Positions 16,939 to 25,531 of a stretch of 64,000 nt of DNA are shown here, piece by piece. Under the pieces are notes generated by a model that had not been told where the DNA came from, made no database searches, and was given only the letters and a program-made list of their open reading frames with translations. The stretch lies in contig VBWE01000008.1 of assembly GCA_006218065.1 (NCBI GenBank), forward strand, positions 1-64,000, read 5' to 3'. A program made the translations under genes and the position numbers. This stretch comes from Bacteroidota bacterium. Lineage in GTDB: Bacteria; Bacteroidota; Bacteroidia; Palsa-965. Within the stretch, counting starts at the first letter, position 1. Each line of letters opens with the position of its first letter.

Positions 16939-18843
16939 TTAATCTTCAGCGAGCACAATAATTTTATCCTCCGGCGAAAACGTGACTTTCTGATTCTTGT
17001 CCGGGTTGACCACAACACCGTAGGCTTTGTCCGGGTCCGATGCGTTGGCCTGGATGCGGTAACCGATCGCGGTTTGTCCCCGGTCGGCAGCGGCTTCCAC
17101 CAGCGTGTAAAAATTCACCGCGCGCGTGGTGAGTACATAATCTTTGACCGGCTTCAGGTAAATTTCCGAACCTTCGGGACTGAACAGGTCTTTAAATACT
17201 TTATCGAGATGTTTGTTTTCCGAAACCTGCGAAAGCATCAGGCTGATAAGTTTGTCGCTCACGATGAAATCGTCGGCCTTGGCTACTTCGGCCAGCGCAC
17301 GGTTGCGCATATCCAGCATTTCGCTGACGATACTGAAATCACGCCCGGCTTTTTCGGATAAGTTGCGCAGGTGCAGCAGCGTGATCAGCGTTTTCGCATC
17401 GGCTTCCTGCATCGGGAGACTGCTGTAGCAGAGTACAATGATGTGGTTGAACGAAGGCGTATCGATCTGCTCGAGCGTGGCGCGGTCCGTCGTATTTCCG
17501 GTCACGAATTTCAGCGATTGCCTGTTTAAATTTTTCGCCAGTTCGTCGATTTCCGATTTCGTTCCTTCTTCGGAACAAAGCACCACCACTTCGGAACCTT
17601 CGCCCACGTAACCGTCGAGTTCGCGGATGATGTTCCGTCCTTTTTTATTCCAGCCGATGATCAGCGTACGTTCTTTTCCCGGCGGCGGGGAAACGTCGTG
17701 ACGGATCGCGTCCATGTCGGGTGCGTGACCGTGCCTGCCGGTTTTGATGCTCGTATTATCCTCCGCGATAAAAATCAGCCGGTCGCTTTCTTCGATAATA
17801 TGTTCCATCGGCGCGTTCAGCAGTACGCGTTCGTCCTTGGTCATCACGCCGATCAGGCAGGAGGTCTGGAACGACGACATGGCGAAACGGAATGCCTGGC
17901 CCACGACTTCAGGTTCCTGCTTGAAATAAATTTCCACACCGTCGAAATCGAGCAGCTCGGTGTATACCACGCTCAGGCCCGACTGCCGGCAGGTTTGCGC
18001 GGTTACGCGTGCGATGAGGTCGCCGGCAAGCACGAGCACCGCTTCGTCGTTACTTACTAATTCGGCGGCTTCCATATTTTGTTCTTCGCGGATCTCGGCT
18101 ACGATGTGATACGATTCTTTTCTCCGGTTCGGGTTATTGGTGATCGCGAGTATCGATTTGATGACGTGCGTATCCGGGTTTTCCGATTCGGGCGAAAGAA
18201 TGATCACCGCTTTGCTTTCGTGCAGGTTCACCACTTCCAGGTCGTCGAGATCGAGCGGGCTGCCGGTGCGGCAGATGACGCGCATGTTTTTCAGGTCGGA
18301 AATTTTGGCGCGGATTTCATCTTCCATTTCTACCTTGTCCATGTCGGCCATGATCACGATGCGCGGTTTTCGTTCGCTGGCATTGGCAATGGCGAGTTCG
18401 GAAACGATCGAGAAAATTTTCGCCGACCAGCCGAGGATCAGCGTATGGTTGTGTTCAATCACTTTGGACCGGCCTTTGCGCATTTCTTCAATTTTCGATT
18501 CCATGCCGGAAGTGATCGTACCGATGAGCGTGCTCACGATAAAAATACCGCCGATGGTCACCGTCAGCATCAACATGCGGATGCCCCAGCCCGGACCGTC
18601 GCCGGCCACGTTGCCCGCATCCATCGCACGCATCATGCTCCGCCAGGCGGCTTCTACGAAACCCGTTTCTGTATCGTTGTTGTCCATCGAAACGCCTGCG
18701 ATGGCCACGATCCCCGCCGCAATTACGATAATCAGCAGCGAAAGCACGGCCAGCCAGCCGATAACGGCAATAGGTCCCGCAGAGAGCGTATTCTCAAAAC
18801 GATAGCGAAGTTTGTCGCGGAAAGTGATCGGTTGACGTTTCAT
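16939..18843 (-). CDS. CASTOR/POLLUX-like ion channel with RCK/TrkA-N domains
   Basis: A 634-residue protein. Two membrane segments (about residues 27-50 and 90-112) flank a pore loop containing DAGNVAGD, which resembles the ADAGNHA filter of plant CASTOR/POLLUX channels. Two NAD-binding-like RCK modules follow: LILGWSAKIFSIVSELAIAN near 135 and TLIIGWNKKGRNIIREL near 420. Family members are gated cation channels, permeable to K+ or Ca2+. Start 18843 (MKRQPITF) is preferred; an upstream frame would add 54 residues that overlap the YCII gene. It follows the YCII gene by 10 bases in one operon. The physiological ion is not determinable here. Confidence 0.85.
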   Translation of the reverse strand: MKRQPITFRDKLRYRFENTLSAGPIAVIGWLAVLSLLIIVIAAGIVAIAGVSMDNNDTETGFVEAAWRSMMRAMDAGNVAGDGPGWGIRMLMLTVTIGGIFIVSTLIGTITSGMESKIEEMRKGRSKVIEHNHTLILGWSAKIFSIVSELAIANASERKPRIVIMADMDKVEMEDEIRAKISDLKNMRVICRTGSPLDLDDLEVVNLHESKAVIILSPESENPDTHVIKSILAITNNPNRRKESYHIVAEIREEQNMEAAELVSNDEAVLVLAGDLIARVTAQTCRQSGLSVVYTELLDFDGVEIYFKQEPEVVGQAFRFAMSSFQTSCLIGVMTKDERVLLNAPMEHIIEESDRLIFIAEDNTSIKTGRHGHAPDMDAIRHDVSPPPGKERTLIIGWNKKGRNIIRELDGYVGEGSEVVVLCSEEGTKSEIDELAKNLNRQSLKFVTGNTTDRATLEQIDTPSFNHIIVLCYSSLPMQEADAKTLITLLHLRNLSEKAGRDFSIVSEMLDMRNRALAEVAKADDFIVSDKLISLMLSQVSENKHLDKVFKDLFSPEGSEIYLKPVKDYVLTTRAVNFYTLVEAAADRGQTAIGYRIQANASDPDKAYGVVVNPDKNQKVTFSPEDKIIVLAED

Positions 18844-18853
18844 GGAAAGTGAA

Positions 18854-19159
18854 TTATGTTTCGGGAATCGGGTTATGTAAAGCAAGCCGGTATGCTTTGA
18901 CCGTTCCCCTGAAAATGCCGGCACGGATCGCCGGATCGGCATCGAGCAGGTTTTGCGCTTCCGCTGAATTACCGGCGCGGATGAGTGCGATGCCGAGACT
19001 CGCATCTTCGGTCCGCCCCACGAGGTAAGCGATCTGCTTCGCGGTGAGTTCCTGCATGTAGGCGAAATGCGCTTTTATAATGGCGGACTCGTCTGCCGTT
19101 GCAGTTTCGGCGAAATTTTCGCGGGAAGGAAAAAGCTGGATCAGGAACCAGGACATCAT
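18854..19159 (-). CDS. YCII-family protein
   Basis: A 101-residue protein with a ferredoxin-like YciI pattern: an N-terminal strand WFLIQLFPSR, conserved His in KAHFAYMQEL, and Asp in LLDADPAIRAGIF. YCII proteins bind small molecules and some catalyse ring chemistry; the specific role is unknown. It is the first gene of a two-gene operon with the ion channel, 10 bases apart, which could mean a regulatory ligand-binding role (inference). A second Met follows the first directly, so the exact start is open by one codon. Confidence 0.72.
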   Translation of the reverse strand: MMSWFLIQLFPSRENFAETATADESAIIKAHFAYMQELTAKQIAYLVGRTEDASLGIALIRAGNSAEAQNLLDADPAIRAGIFRGTVKAYRLALHNPIPET

Positions 19160-19310
19160 GCGCTTAACAACTAATGGTATGACGAATATAGCGGATTTCG
19201 GTTTCCTGCATTTTGCCAGTTAAGGCTAAAAAATAACCGCCTGTCAACATGTACAGCATTCCCGGCATTACTGCTTTGGAATCCAGTCGGAATCGGCTTA
19301 TCCTTGTATT

Positions 19311-19988
19311 ATGATAAAACGCTGCGTTATCAGTCTTTTCCTTGCGGGATCGGCATTTTCCGCGACCGCCCAGGTAAATACGTCCAAACTTTGTCTCGGT
19401 GCGGCTTTCGATTATTCCGTGATCAATAACCGCAAGGAAGTCCGCGGGCAGTACAAGCCGGGGATCAACCTGCGCATGATGTACCTGACGCGCAGCTTTT
19501 TCGGAATTTCGGCAGAATACACGCATCACGTAAAACATAATACGGTGCCGGCCCTTCGGAATATTACCTCCTGGAATGCCGACCTGAACGGGCATTTTAT
19601 CTGCAATATCGGCGAAAGCGATTTGAAATTCACCGCGCTTTTTGGTGTGGATTATCTCCGCTGGGAAGGCACGTATGTGGGACCTTCGCTCAACGACAAC
19701 AACAAATATTACTACGGCATGATCCTGCGCAACCGCTGGATAGGCGCGAACATGGGCTGCGGATTCAGCCATGATATCACCAAAAGGGTCCACGGTTTCG
19801 GCGAATTCAAAGTGCGGATGGCCACCGAAGGCAAAGACGATCTTTTCGGCGTGGCCGATGCCAGTTTCAATTTCGGGGTACGTGTGAATATCCTGGAAAT
19901 CGGCGAGAAGGATGAAAATTCCGAAAAGTCGCACCGCGAACGCCGCCACACCAACCCGAACCGGAAGTACAAATGGCTTCCGAAGTGA
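19311..19988 (+). CDS. Exported outer-membrane beta-barrel protein
   Basis: A 225-residue protein with signal peptide ending ATAQ. The body shows alternating hydrophobic/aromatic patterns (FGISAEYTHH, FTALFGVDYLRW, GMILRNRWIGANMGCGF) and ends with a barrel-like strand FNFGVRVNILEIG before a basic tail (HRERRHTNPNRKYKW). It is probably a small eight- to ten-stranded barrel. The basic 30-residue C-terminal tail is unusual, because barrels normally end on the last strand. No pathway is indicated by its neighbours. Confidence 0.72.
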   Translation: MIKRCVISLFLAGSAFSATAQVNTSKLCLGAAFDYSVINNRKEVRGQYKPGINLRMMYLTRSFFGISAEYTHHVKHNTVPALRNITSWNADLNGHFICNIGESDLKFTALFGVDYLRWEGTYVGPSLNDNNKYYYGMILRNRWIGANMGCGFSHDITKRVHGFGEFKVRMATEGKDDLFGVADASFNFGVRVNILEIGEKDENSEKSHRERRHTNPNRKYKWLPK

Positions 19989-20000
19989 TTTTCGAATGGC

Positions 20001-20117
20001 GATTTGCGATTGACGATTGCGGATTTGCGATTGACCCGCAAAGCCATCGCATCTGTTACATCAAAAATGCGGGAAGATTGTGTGCAATCGCAAATCCGCA
20101 ATCGTCAATCGCAAATC
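20001..20117. repeat. Perfect 33-bp inverted repeat of GATTnnn heptamers
   Basis: Bases 20001-20033 and 20085-20117 are exact reverse complements. Each arm is five tandem heptamers beginning GATT (TGC, GAC, GCG, TGC, GA). The 51-base loop has no gene. It sits exactly between two convergent genes. Confidence 0.9.
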
Positions 20118-20120
20118 GTT

Positions 20121-20537
20121 TTACCCCGGCGGTTTATAATATCCCGCAACATCATCCGCTTCATCTTTGCTGTAAAATTCGATCAGCGCTTCGGCGAGTT
20201 CGGCGTACACGATAAACTTATTGAGCCTGAGCCAGGCCAGCGCTTTTTTATCCTTGTTCACCGCGTTGGCTGTGGCCGCCCAGAAAACAGCTTTATGCTG
20301 CATCAGCCAGCGGAAGGCGGTTTTGTCGCCGCGCGCAGCATTGGCAAAGGCCGCCAGCGACAAATGTTTATTGTCCATCAGCCATTTGAACGAATCCGGT
20401 TTCCCGGTTTTGATATACGTAACGGTTTCGATCAGCTCGCGCAGGTTCATCTCCATCATCTGGTTGTACGTGCGTGTGCTGTTCGTCAGTACTAAATTCG
20501 TCATGAGGCGGATCGACTCGCCATTATATTGTCTCAT
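20121..20537 (-). CDS. Conserved-looking helical protein in the SPFH operon, function unknown
   Basis: A 138-residue soluble, all-helical protein. Two related motifs (PDSFKWLMDNKHLSLAAFAN and TAFRWLMQHKAVFWAATAN) form an internal repeat of about 35 residues, and a third (KALAWLRLNKFIVYAELAE) is similar. The family was not recognised. It starts 2 bases after the stop of the zinc-ribbon protein, so it is the third gene of the SPFH operon and probably acts with it. Confidence 0.68.
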   Translation of the reverse strand: MRQYNGESIRLMTNLVLTNSTRTYNQMMEMNLRELIETVTYIKTGKPDSFKWLMDNKHLSLAAFANAARGDKTAFRWLMQHKAVFWAATANAVNKDKKALAWLRLNKFIVYAELAEALIEFYSKDEADDVAGYYKPPG

Positions 20538-20539
20538 AA

Positions 20540-21664
20540 TTAAAGCTGCCCCGAATCGTACAAATAATAAACATAAATTCCTCCGCCGATCACCGCCAGT
20601 GTAGTAACAATGGCAAAGAAAATTTTCCAGAAACTGTACGGACGCTCGCCCTGCACTTCGCCGGTACGGCCGTTGATCATGAAGCGGTAAATTTTGGATT
20701 TGTATTTATACGCGCTTAACCAGATCGGGAGCAGGATATGTTTGAACGTTACGTTCGAATGATTCGTGTTCAGGGAAAGAATCTGCTGCACGTCGCCGCC
20801 GATATCGCGCCGGCAGGATACGCGGATGGCTTCATCCATGCGTCCCTTGGCTTTTTCAAAACCTTCTTTCACATCCAGCTGGTACTGTTCCGAACGGAAG
20901 CCGCTCAGGAATTGTTCGTTGAAATTCGCCAGGTTGGAAAGATCCCAGGGCTCCAGCGCATTGACATATTCGTGCGGAAGCGAATGACTCGCGGCAACCA
21001 GCACGTCGTCGAAGGCTTCGAAAACAGTGCCGCTTACCGGGGTCCAGCGGGTGCGCTGTTCCTGGCGCGTGCTGGAACGTCCGTTCGAATCGGTGTAACT
21101 TACCGTAACGTAATAATGATCGCCGCGCATGCCGCTGTAATGGCTGGTGGTGCTGCTGTCGTATGTCCAGTAGGGAATGTACATGCCGTTCAGCTTGTCG
21201 TTCTCGGCGAATTTTTTCAGGTCGTTCGGCGCCCACCAGAGTTTTTTCAGCCAGGTTTTGAACTCGTCGAAAGCTTTTTTCCGGTCGATGGCGAAAGGCA
21301 GCAGGTATTTCGGCTTGATGATGCTGCAGGTGGAACCGCTGCGCAGCACGAGCGGCGTACTGCAGAAAGGACAGGAATCCGAAGTTACGTTCGGCTTGAG
21401 CGTGGAGGATGCGCCGCAACTGTCGCACTTGACCACGGAGACTTCCATTTTCTCGCTGCTTTCTACCTGCGAGCTGATGAAGACTTCGAAGTCAATTTCT
21501 TCGGCGGCGACCGGAACGGCAGCGTCGGCAATTTCATTCATGGACCCGCAATACTGGCAGGACATGCTCATTTTGCCCGGCTCGAAGGTGAGGTTCGCGC
21601 CGCAGTCTTTGCACTTTATTTTTTTGTGCTCGACTTCCTGTGTGCTTTCGGAAAAATCTTCCAT
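20540..21664 (-). CDS. Double zinc-ribbon membrane protein of the SPFH operon
   Basis: A 374-residue protein. Two zinc ribbons lie in the first ~105 residues (CKDCGANL...CQYCGS and CDSCGAS...CPFCST). A long soluble domain with repeated Trp/Tyr follows (NGMYIPYWTYDSSTTSHYSG). A single C-terminal membrane helix (FFAIVTTLAVIGGGIYVYYL) is followed by a short tail. It resembles DNA-binding-like zinc-ribbon proteins found next to SPFH proteins, and recalls B. subtilis YdjG, which works with the SPFH protein YdjI. It sits between the SPFH gene and the 138-residue gene, all in one direction. A membrane-stress platform role is inference. Confidence 0.76.
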   Translation of the reverse strand: MEDFSESTQEVEHKKIKCKDCGANLTFEPGKMSMSCQYCGSMNEIADAAVPVAAEEIDFEVFISSQVESSEKMEVSVVKCDSCGASSTLKPNVTSDSCPFCSTPLVLRSGSTCSIIKPKYLLPFAIDRKKAFDEFKTWLKKLWWAPNDLKKFAENDKLNGMYIPYWTYDSSTTSHYSGMRGDHYYVTVSYTDSNGRSSTRQEQRTRWTPVSGTVFEAFDDVLVAASHSLPHEYVNALEPWDLSNLANFNEQFLSGFRSEQYQLDVKEGFEKAKGRMDEAIRVSCRRDIGGDVQQILSLNTNHSNVTFKHILLPIWLSAYKYKSKIYRFMINGRTGEVQGERPYSFWKIFFAIVTTLAVIGGGIYVYYLYDSGQL

Positions 21665-21699
21665 GCGGATGGATTTGCAGTTTTATACTTGAAATGGAA

Positions 21700-21732
21700 C
21701 ACCCTCCCGCAGGCCGAAGCAGGGGGAGGGTG
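21700..21732 (-). terminator. Hairpin between the SPFH and zinc-ribbon genes
   Basis: CACCCTCCC (21700-21708) pairs with GGGAGGGTG (21724-21732). Only a weak T-rich stretch follows on the minus strand, so it may be a partial terminator or a processing site that sets different levels for the two genes. Confidence 0.5.
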
Positions 21733-21751
21733 CATCAATATTCGTCATTTT

Positions 21752-22888
21752 TTACGGAACCGGCGGCGGAACCGGTGGCGGCGTGTTCATGAACAAAGCT
21801 GCCAGTTCGGGAACCTGTCCTGCCGGGAGCCAGTTGGCCATGCCGTTTTTCCAGACCAATGTTTGGGGAGTCAGCTGACCCGCCTGCGCCATCTGCTGTA
21901 AAACAGGCTCGGTGAACGGTCCGCTTTGCGTGCCATTTACCGCTGTGAAATATTGTACGACCGGCGGCGGGGGCGGAGGCGTATTCTGGTTGCCGCCCGT
22001 GAGGCCCGTTTGCGGGTTGAACTGGTTCGGCTGGAACATATTGCCCATCTGGTTACCCATGGCCATGCCCATGCCCATGCCCATCCCTGCGCCGGCCATG
22101 CCGCCGCCGTTGGGGTTGTTGGCTGCCGCTTCCATGGAATTGGCCGCCTGGAACTGGGAAAATGCGCCGAGGTTCCCGACAATACCCATGCTGCTGCGCT
22201 TGTCGAGCATTTCTTCCACGTTCGGAGGAAGCGAAATATTTTCCACGAGCAGTTTGGTCAGCTCGATGCCGTATTCATCAAACTCGCCTTTGATTTTTTC
22301 GAGGATGAATTTGGAAAACTCGTCTAAGTTCGACGCCATATCGAGTACCGGGATCTTGCTTCCGGCGATAGCATCAGTAGAACGGGTCACCACGATATTG
22401 CGGAGCTGGTCGGTGATCTCTTCCGTAGTGAAATGACCGTCGGTGCCCGCTACTTCTTTCAGGAATTTGCCGGCATCACTCACGCGCATGGCATAGGTTC
22501 CGAAAGTGCGGATACGGATCGGGCCGAATTCGGCGTCGCGCAGCATCACGGGATTTTTCGTACCCCATTTCAGGTTGGTGAACTGCTTGGTATTAACAAA
22601 ATATACTTCCGCCTTGAAAGGACTGTCGAACCCGTATTTCCAGCCTTTCAGCGTGGAAAGAATCGGCAGGTTCTGCGTGGTCAGGTTGTGCATGCCCGGC
22701 TTGAACACATCGGCCAGTTTGCCTTCGTTGATGAAGACGGCCTGCTGCGATTCGCGGACGGTGAGTTTTGCGTTATTCTTGATTTCATTGTCGTGACGGG
22801 GGAAACGCCAGACCATTGTATCGTTCGAACTATCGGTCCATTCGATGATGTCGATAAATTCACCCCGGATGCTGTCAAATAATCCCAT
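21752..22888 (-). CDS. SPFH (YdjI-type) protein with C-terminal GYF_2 domain
   Basis: A 378-residue protein. Residues 1-245 form an SPFH/band-7 domain of the virion-core/YdjI type (start MGLFDSIRGEFIDIIEW, later QAVFINEGKLADVFKPG and GIELTKLLVENISLPPNVEEML). A low-complexity linker rich in Gly, Met and Asn follows (GAGMGMGMGMAMGNQMGN), then poly-Pro, then a GYF_2 domain (YFTAVNGTQSGPFTEPVLQQM...TLVWKNGMANWLPAGQV) near residues 315-370. It ends in Pro-Val repeats. SPFH proteins scaffold membrane microdomains, and GYF_2 binds proline-rich partners. It is first gene of an apparent three-gene operon with the zinc-ribbon protein. Confidence 0.86.
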   Translation of the reverse strand: MGLFDSIRGEFIDIIEWTDSSNDTMVWRFPRHDNEIKNNAKLTVRESQQAVFINEGKLADVFKPGMHNLTTQNLPILSTLKGWKYGFDSPFKAEVYFVNTKQFTNLKWGTKNPVMLRDAEFGPIRIRTFGTYAMRVSDAGKFLKEVAGTDGHFTTEEITDQLRNIVVTRSTDAIAGSKIPVLDMASNLDEFSKFILEKIKGEFDEYGIELTKLLVENISLPPNVEEMLDKRSSMGIVGNLGAFSQFQAANSMEAAANNPNGGGMAGAGMGMGMGMAMGNQMGNMFQPNQFNPQTGLTGGNQNTPPPPPPVVQYFTAVNGTQSGPFTEPVLQQMAQAGQLTPQTLVWKNGMANWLPAGQVPELAALFMNTPPPVPPPVP

Positions 22889-23015
22889 GTTGCGTACGTG
22901 TGTTTTTAATGTGAATCGTTAAAACGAATATAGCTGGTGTATTGTTTCAAATATAGAGAGAAAAATGGTACGGATGTCCCCGGAAAACCGGGCTTCCGGC
23001 GGTTCGTTTTTTCGC

Positions 23016-23023
23016 TAACTTTG
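23016..23023 (+). promoter_or_regulatory. Bacteroidota -7 box for the MCE gene
   Basis: TAACTTTG matches TAnnTTTG exactly and lies 11 bases before the ATG at 23035, implying a very short leader. It is in the 146-base divergent gap with the SPFH operon. Confidence 0.55.
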
Positions 23024-23034
23024 TCCTTATCCTT

Positions 23035-24057
23035 ATGAAACTGACCAGAGAGGTTAAAACCGGTATCGTGGTGGTGGTTGCCATCGCGCTTTTTATTTAC
23101 GGGTATAATTTTCTGAAAGGAAGGGACCTGTTCTCCACGAGTACGGATCTGTTCGCCCGGTATGAAAGAGTGGAAGGCATGACTGCCAACAGCGCGGTAT
23201 GGCTCAACGGCTTTAAAGTGGGCCAGGTTCGCGATATCCGGCTCGATCCGAAAACGAACGACCTGATCGTTCACTTCACCATCAGCAATTCCGACGCCCG
23301 CATCCCGCTCAATGCCATCGCACGTATTGCCAGCGACGGGCTGCTCGGGACAAAAGTGGTCCAGCTGGTCATTCCTGAAGGGACGAATACCGCGCTGCTC
23401 GATGATAAAAGTTTCGCCGCCGACGGTGATACGCTCGTGGGCGACGTAGCCAAAGGCCTGCAGGATGCCGTAACGGCTGAAGTAAAACCGCTGAAGGATA
23501 AAGTGCAGGGCCTGGTGGCTTCTATCGATTCGGTGGTTACCATCATCCAGGTGATCCTGAACAAAGACGCCCGCGAAAACCTGGTCAAGAGTTTCGAAAG
23601 CATCAAAAACGCACTCGCCACGTTCGAACATACTGCGCAGCAGCTCGACACGCTTGTGGCCAGCGAACGCACACGCCTCAGCGATATCTTCGTGAAAATC
23701 CAGTCGATCGCCACCAACCTGGCCAACAACAACGAGAAGCTTTCCAAAATCATGAGCAATACGGAAGCCATCACCGACAGCCTCGCGAAATCAAACCTCA
23801 CGCAAACCATCGACCGGGTAAATAAAACGATGGGCGAAGTGGCGGTGATCATGGAAAAGATCAACAAAGGCGAAGGTTCGATGGGCCTGCTGGTGAACGA
23901 TAAAAAACTCTACAACAACCTCGATTCCGCCAGCGCCGCGCTCAGCAGGCTGATCACCGACCTGAATGAACACCCGAAACGCTACGTACATTTCTCCGTC
24001 TTCGGCAAAAGCGACAAGAAGAAAACCGCTACGCCGCCGAAGAAGACGCCAAATTAA
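23035..24057 (+). CDS. MCE-domain (MlaD-like) lipid-transport protein
   Basis: A 340-residue protein. One N-terminal membrane anchor (GIVVVVAIALFIYGYNFLKG) is followed by a single MCE domain (residues ~38-115: YERVEGMTANSAVWLNGFKV, then a strand with GLLGTKVVQL). Then comes about 200 residues of helix with Asn/Ser/Thr-rich heptads. MCE proteins such as MlaD form hexameric rings that shuttle phospholipids between the membranes with an ABC transporter, but no permease or ATPase gene is adjacent here. It is transcribed just ahead of the Fe-S oxidoreductase, 50 bases apart. Confidence 0.87.
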   Translation: MKLTREVKTGIVVVVAIALFIYGYNFLKGRDLFSTSTDLFARYERVEGMTANSAVWLNGFKVGQVRDIRLDPKTNDLIVHFTISNSDARIPLNAIARIASDGLLGTKVVQLVIPEGTNTALLDDKSFAADGDTLVGDVAKGLQDAVTAEVKPLKDKVQGLVASIDSVVTIIQVILNKDARENLVKSFESIKNALATFEHTAQQLDTLVASERTRLSDIFVKIQSIATNLANNNEKLSKIMSNTEAITDSLAKSNLTQTIDRVNKTMGEVAVIMEKINKGEGSMGLLVNDKKLYNNLDSASAALSRLITDLNEHPKRYVHFSVFGKSDKKKTATPPKKTPN

Positions 24058-24107
24058 AGCGGCCGCGGACCTGTTCTTTTTCGTTTGACCGGTTATGTTT
24101 TGCACTC

Positions 24108-25415
24108 ATGCAGTATATCGATAACATCCTCTTCGTCCTTCTTCTTATCGCGGGATCAGCCCTGTTCTGGTACAACGCCCGCAAGATCATCCGCAATATT
24201 CGTATCGGCAAAGCCCTCGACCGCACGGACAATAAAGCCATGCGCTGGCGCACGATGATCCGCGTAGCCCTCGGCCAGTCGAAAATGGTGACGCGGCCCG
24301 TGGCGGGCATCATGCACATTTTCGTTTACGTGGGTTTTGTGATCATCAACATCGAGCTGATCGAAATCGTGATCGACGGTATTTTCGGTACGCACCGGTC
24401 GCTTTCTTTTCTCGGCGGATTTTACACGTTCCTGATCGCATCGTTCGAGATACTCGGCGCTTTGGTCATACTCGGCTGCGCGGTATTCCTGCTGCGCCGC
24501 AACGTGGTCCGTGTAAAACGTTTCCTGAACAAGGAACTTGACGGCTGGCCGCGTTCGGATGCGAACCTGATCCTGGTGATCGAAATCACGCTGATGCTCG
24601 CGTTCCTGTTTATGAATGCGGCCGATTTCCGCGTGATACAAATTACAGGAAGCACGGAAGTCTCGCAGGCGGCGTTCCCGGTGAGCGCCTGGCTGGCGAA
24701 GCTTTACGGCGATGCGGGAGTTCACGGGCTTCACCTGGCGGAAATGTCCTGCTGGTGGTATCATATCGTCGGCATTTTCTTTTTCCTGAATTACCTGCCG
24801 TATTCCAAGCACCTGCACATCATACTCGCGTTTCCGAATACCTATTTCTCGAACCTGGAAGCGAAAGGCCGTTTTACGAACGACGCCGTAGTTACCCGCG
24901 AAGTGAAACTGATGCTCGATCCCGCCGCGGCCGTGCCGCCCGCAAGCGACCAGCCCACGCGTTTCGGCGCGAAAGACGTAACCGACCTCAGCTGGAAACA
25001 GTTGCTCGATGCCTATTCATGCACCGAATGCGGCCGCTGCACCTCGTCCTGTCCCGCGAATATCACCGGCAAACAATTATCGCCGCGCAAGATCATGATG
25101 GACACGCGCGACCGCCTGGAAGAAGTCGGAAAGAGTATCGACAAAAAAGGGAAGCTGGAAGATGACGGGAAAAACCTGCTCGGCGATTACATCACGCCGG
25201 AAGAACTCTGGGCCTGTACTTCGTGCAACGCCTGCGTGCAGGAATGTCCCGTGAACATCGATCCGCTTGCCATCATCATCGACCTGCGCCGTTACTTAGT
25301 GATGGAACAAAGCGCCGCACCGAACGAACTGAACATGACGTTTACGAATATCGAGAACAACGGCGCGCCCTGGCAGTTTTCACCGGCCGACCGGCTGAAC
25401 TGGAAAAACGAATGA
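24108..25415 (+). CDS. Membrane-bound Fe-S oxidoreductase (heterodisulfide-reductase-like)
   Basis: A 435-residue protein. About five membrane segments fill the first 245 residues, with His residues placed as in NarI/HdrE-type b-haem subunits. Two [4Fe-4S] cluster motifs follow: CTECGRCTSSCP (about residue 305) and CTSCNACVQECP (about 370). The layout fits an HdrDE/GlpC-like membrane electron-transfer subunit linking quinones to a soluble partner. The CCG-domain protein at 26467-27261 is the obvious partner, so the pair would together resemble a split HdrD. They are separated here by a HAD gene and a GxxExxY element. Confidence 0.84.
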   Translation: MQYIDNILFVLLLIAGSALFWYNARKIIRNIRIGKALDRTDNKAMRWRTMIRVALGQSKMVTRPVAGIMHIFVYVGFVIINIELIEIVIDGIFGTHRSLSFLGGFYTFLIASFEILGALVILGCAVFLLRRNVVRVKRFLNKELDGWPRSDANLILVIEITLMLAFLFMNAADFRVIQITGSTEVSQAAFPVSAWLAKLYGDAGVHGLHLAEMSCWWYHIVGIFFFLNYLPYSKHLHIILAFPNTYFSNLEAKGRFTNDAVVTREVKLMLDPAAAVPPASDQPTRFGAKDVTDLSWKQLLDAYSCTECGRCTSSCPANITGKQLSPRKIMMDTRDRLEEVGKSIDKKGKLEDDGKNLLGDYITPEELWACTSCNACVQECPVNIDPLAIIIDLRRYLVMEQSAAPNELNMTFTNIENNGAPWQFSPADRLNWKNE

Positions 25416-25420
25416 GGGGC

Positions 25421-25489
25421 ATTTCGAATGCCGAACTCCGAATGCCGAATGCCGAATGATGAAGGCCTTCGCAATCCGGCATTCGAAAT
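25421..25489. repeat. Hairpin of the GAATGCCGAAT word family
   Basis: Arms 25421-25433 and 25477-25489 are perfect 13-bp complements. The interior reiterates CCGAATG and holds a perfect palindrome GAAGGCCTTC (25461-25470). It lies directly after the stop codon of the oxidoreductase gene. Confidence 0.75.
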
Positions 25490-25531
25490 TCGCAATTAGT
25501 AAAAGGATCCTGATTTTGAAATAAAGACAAT

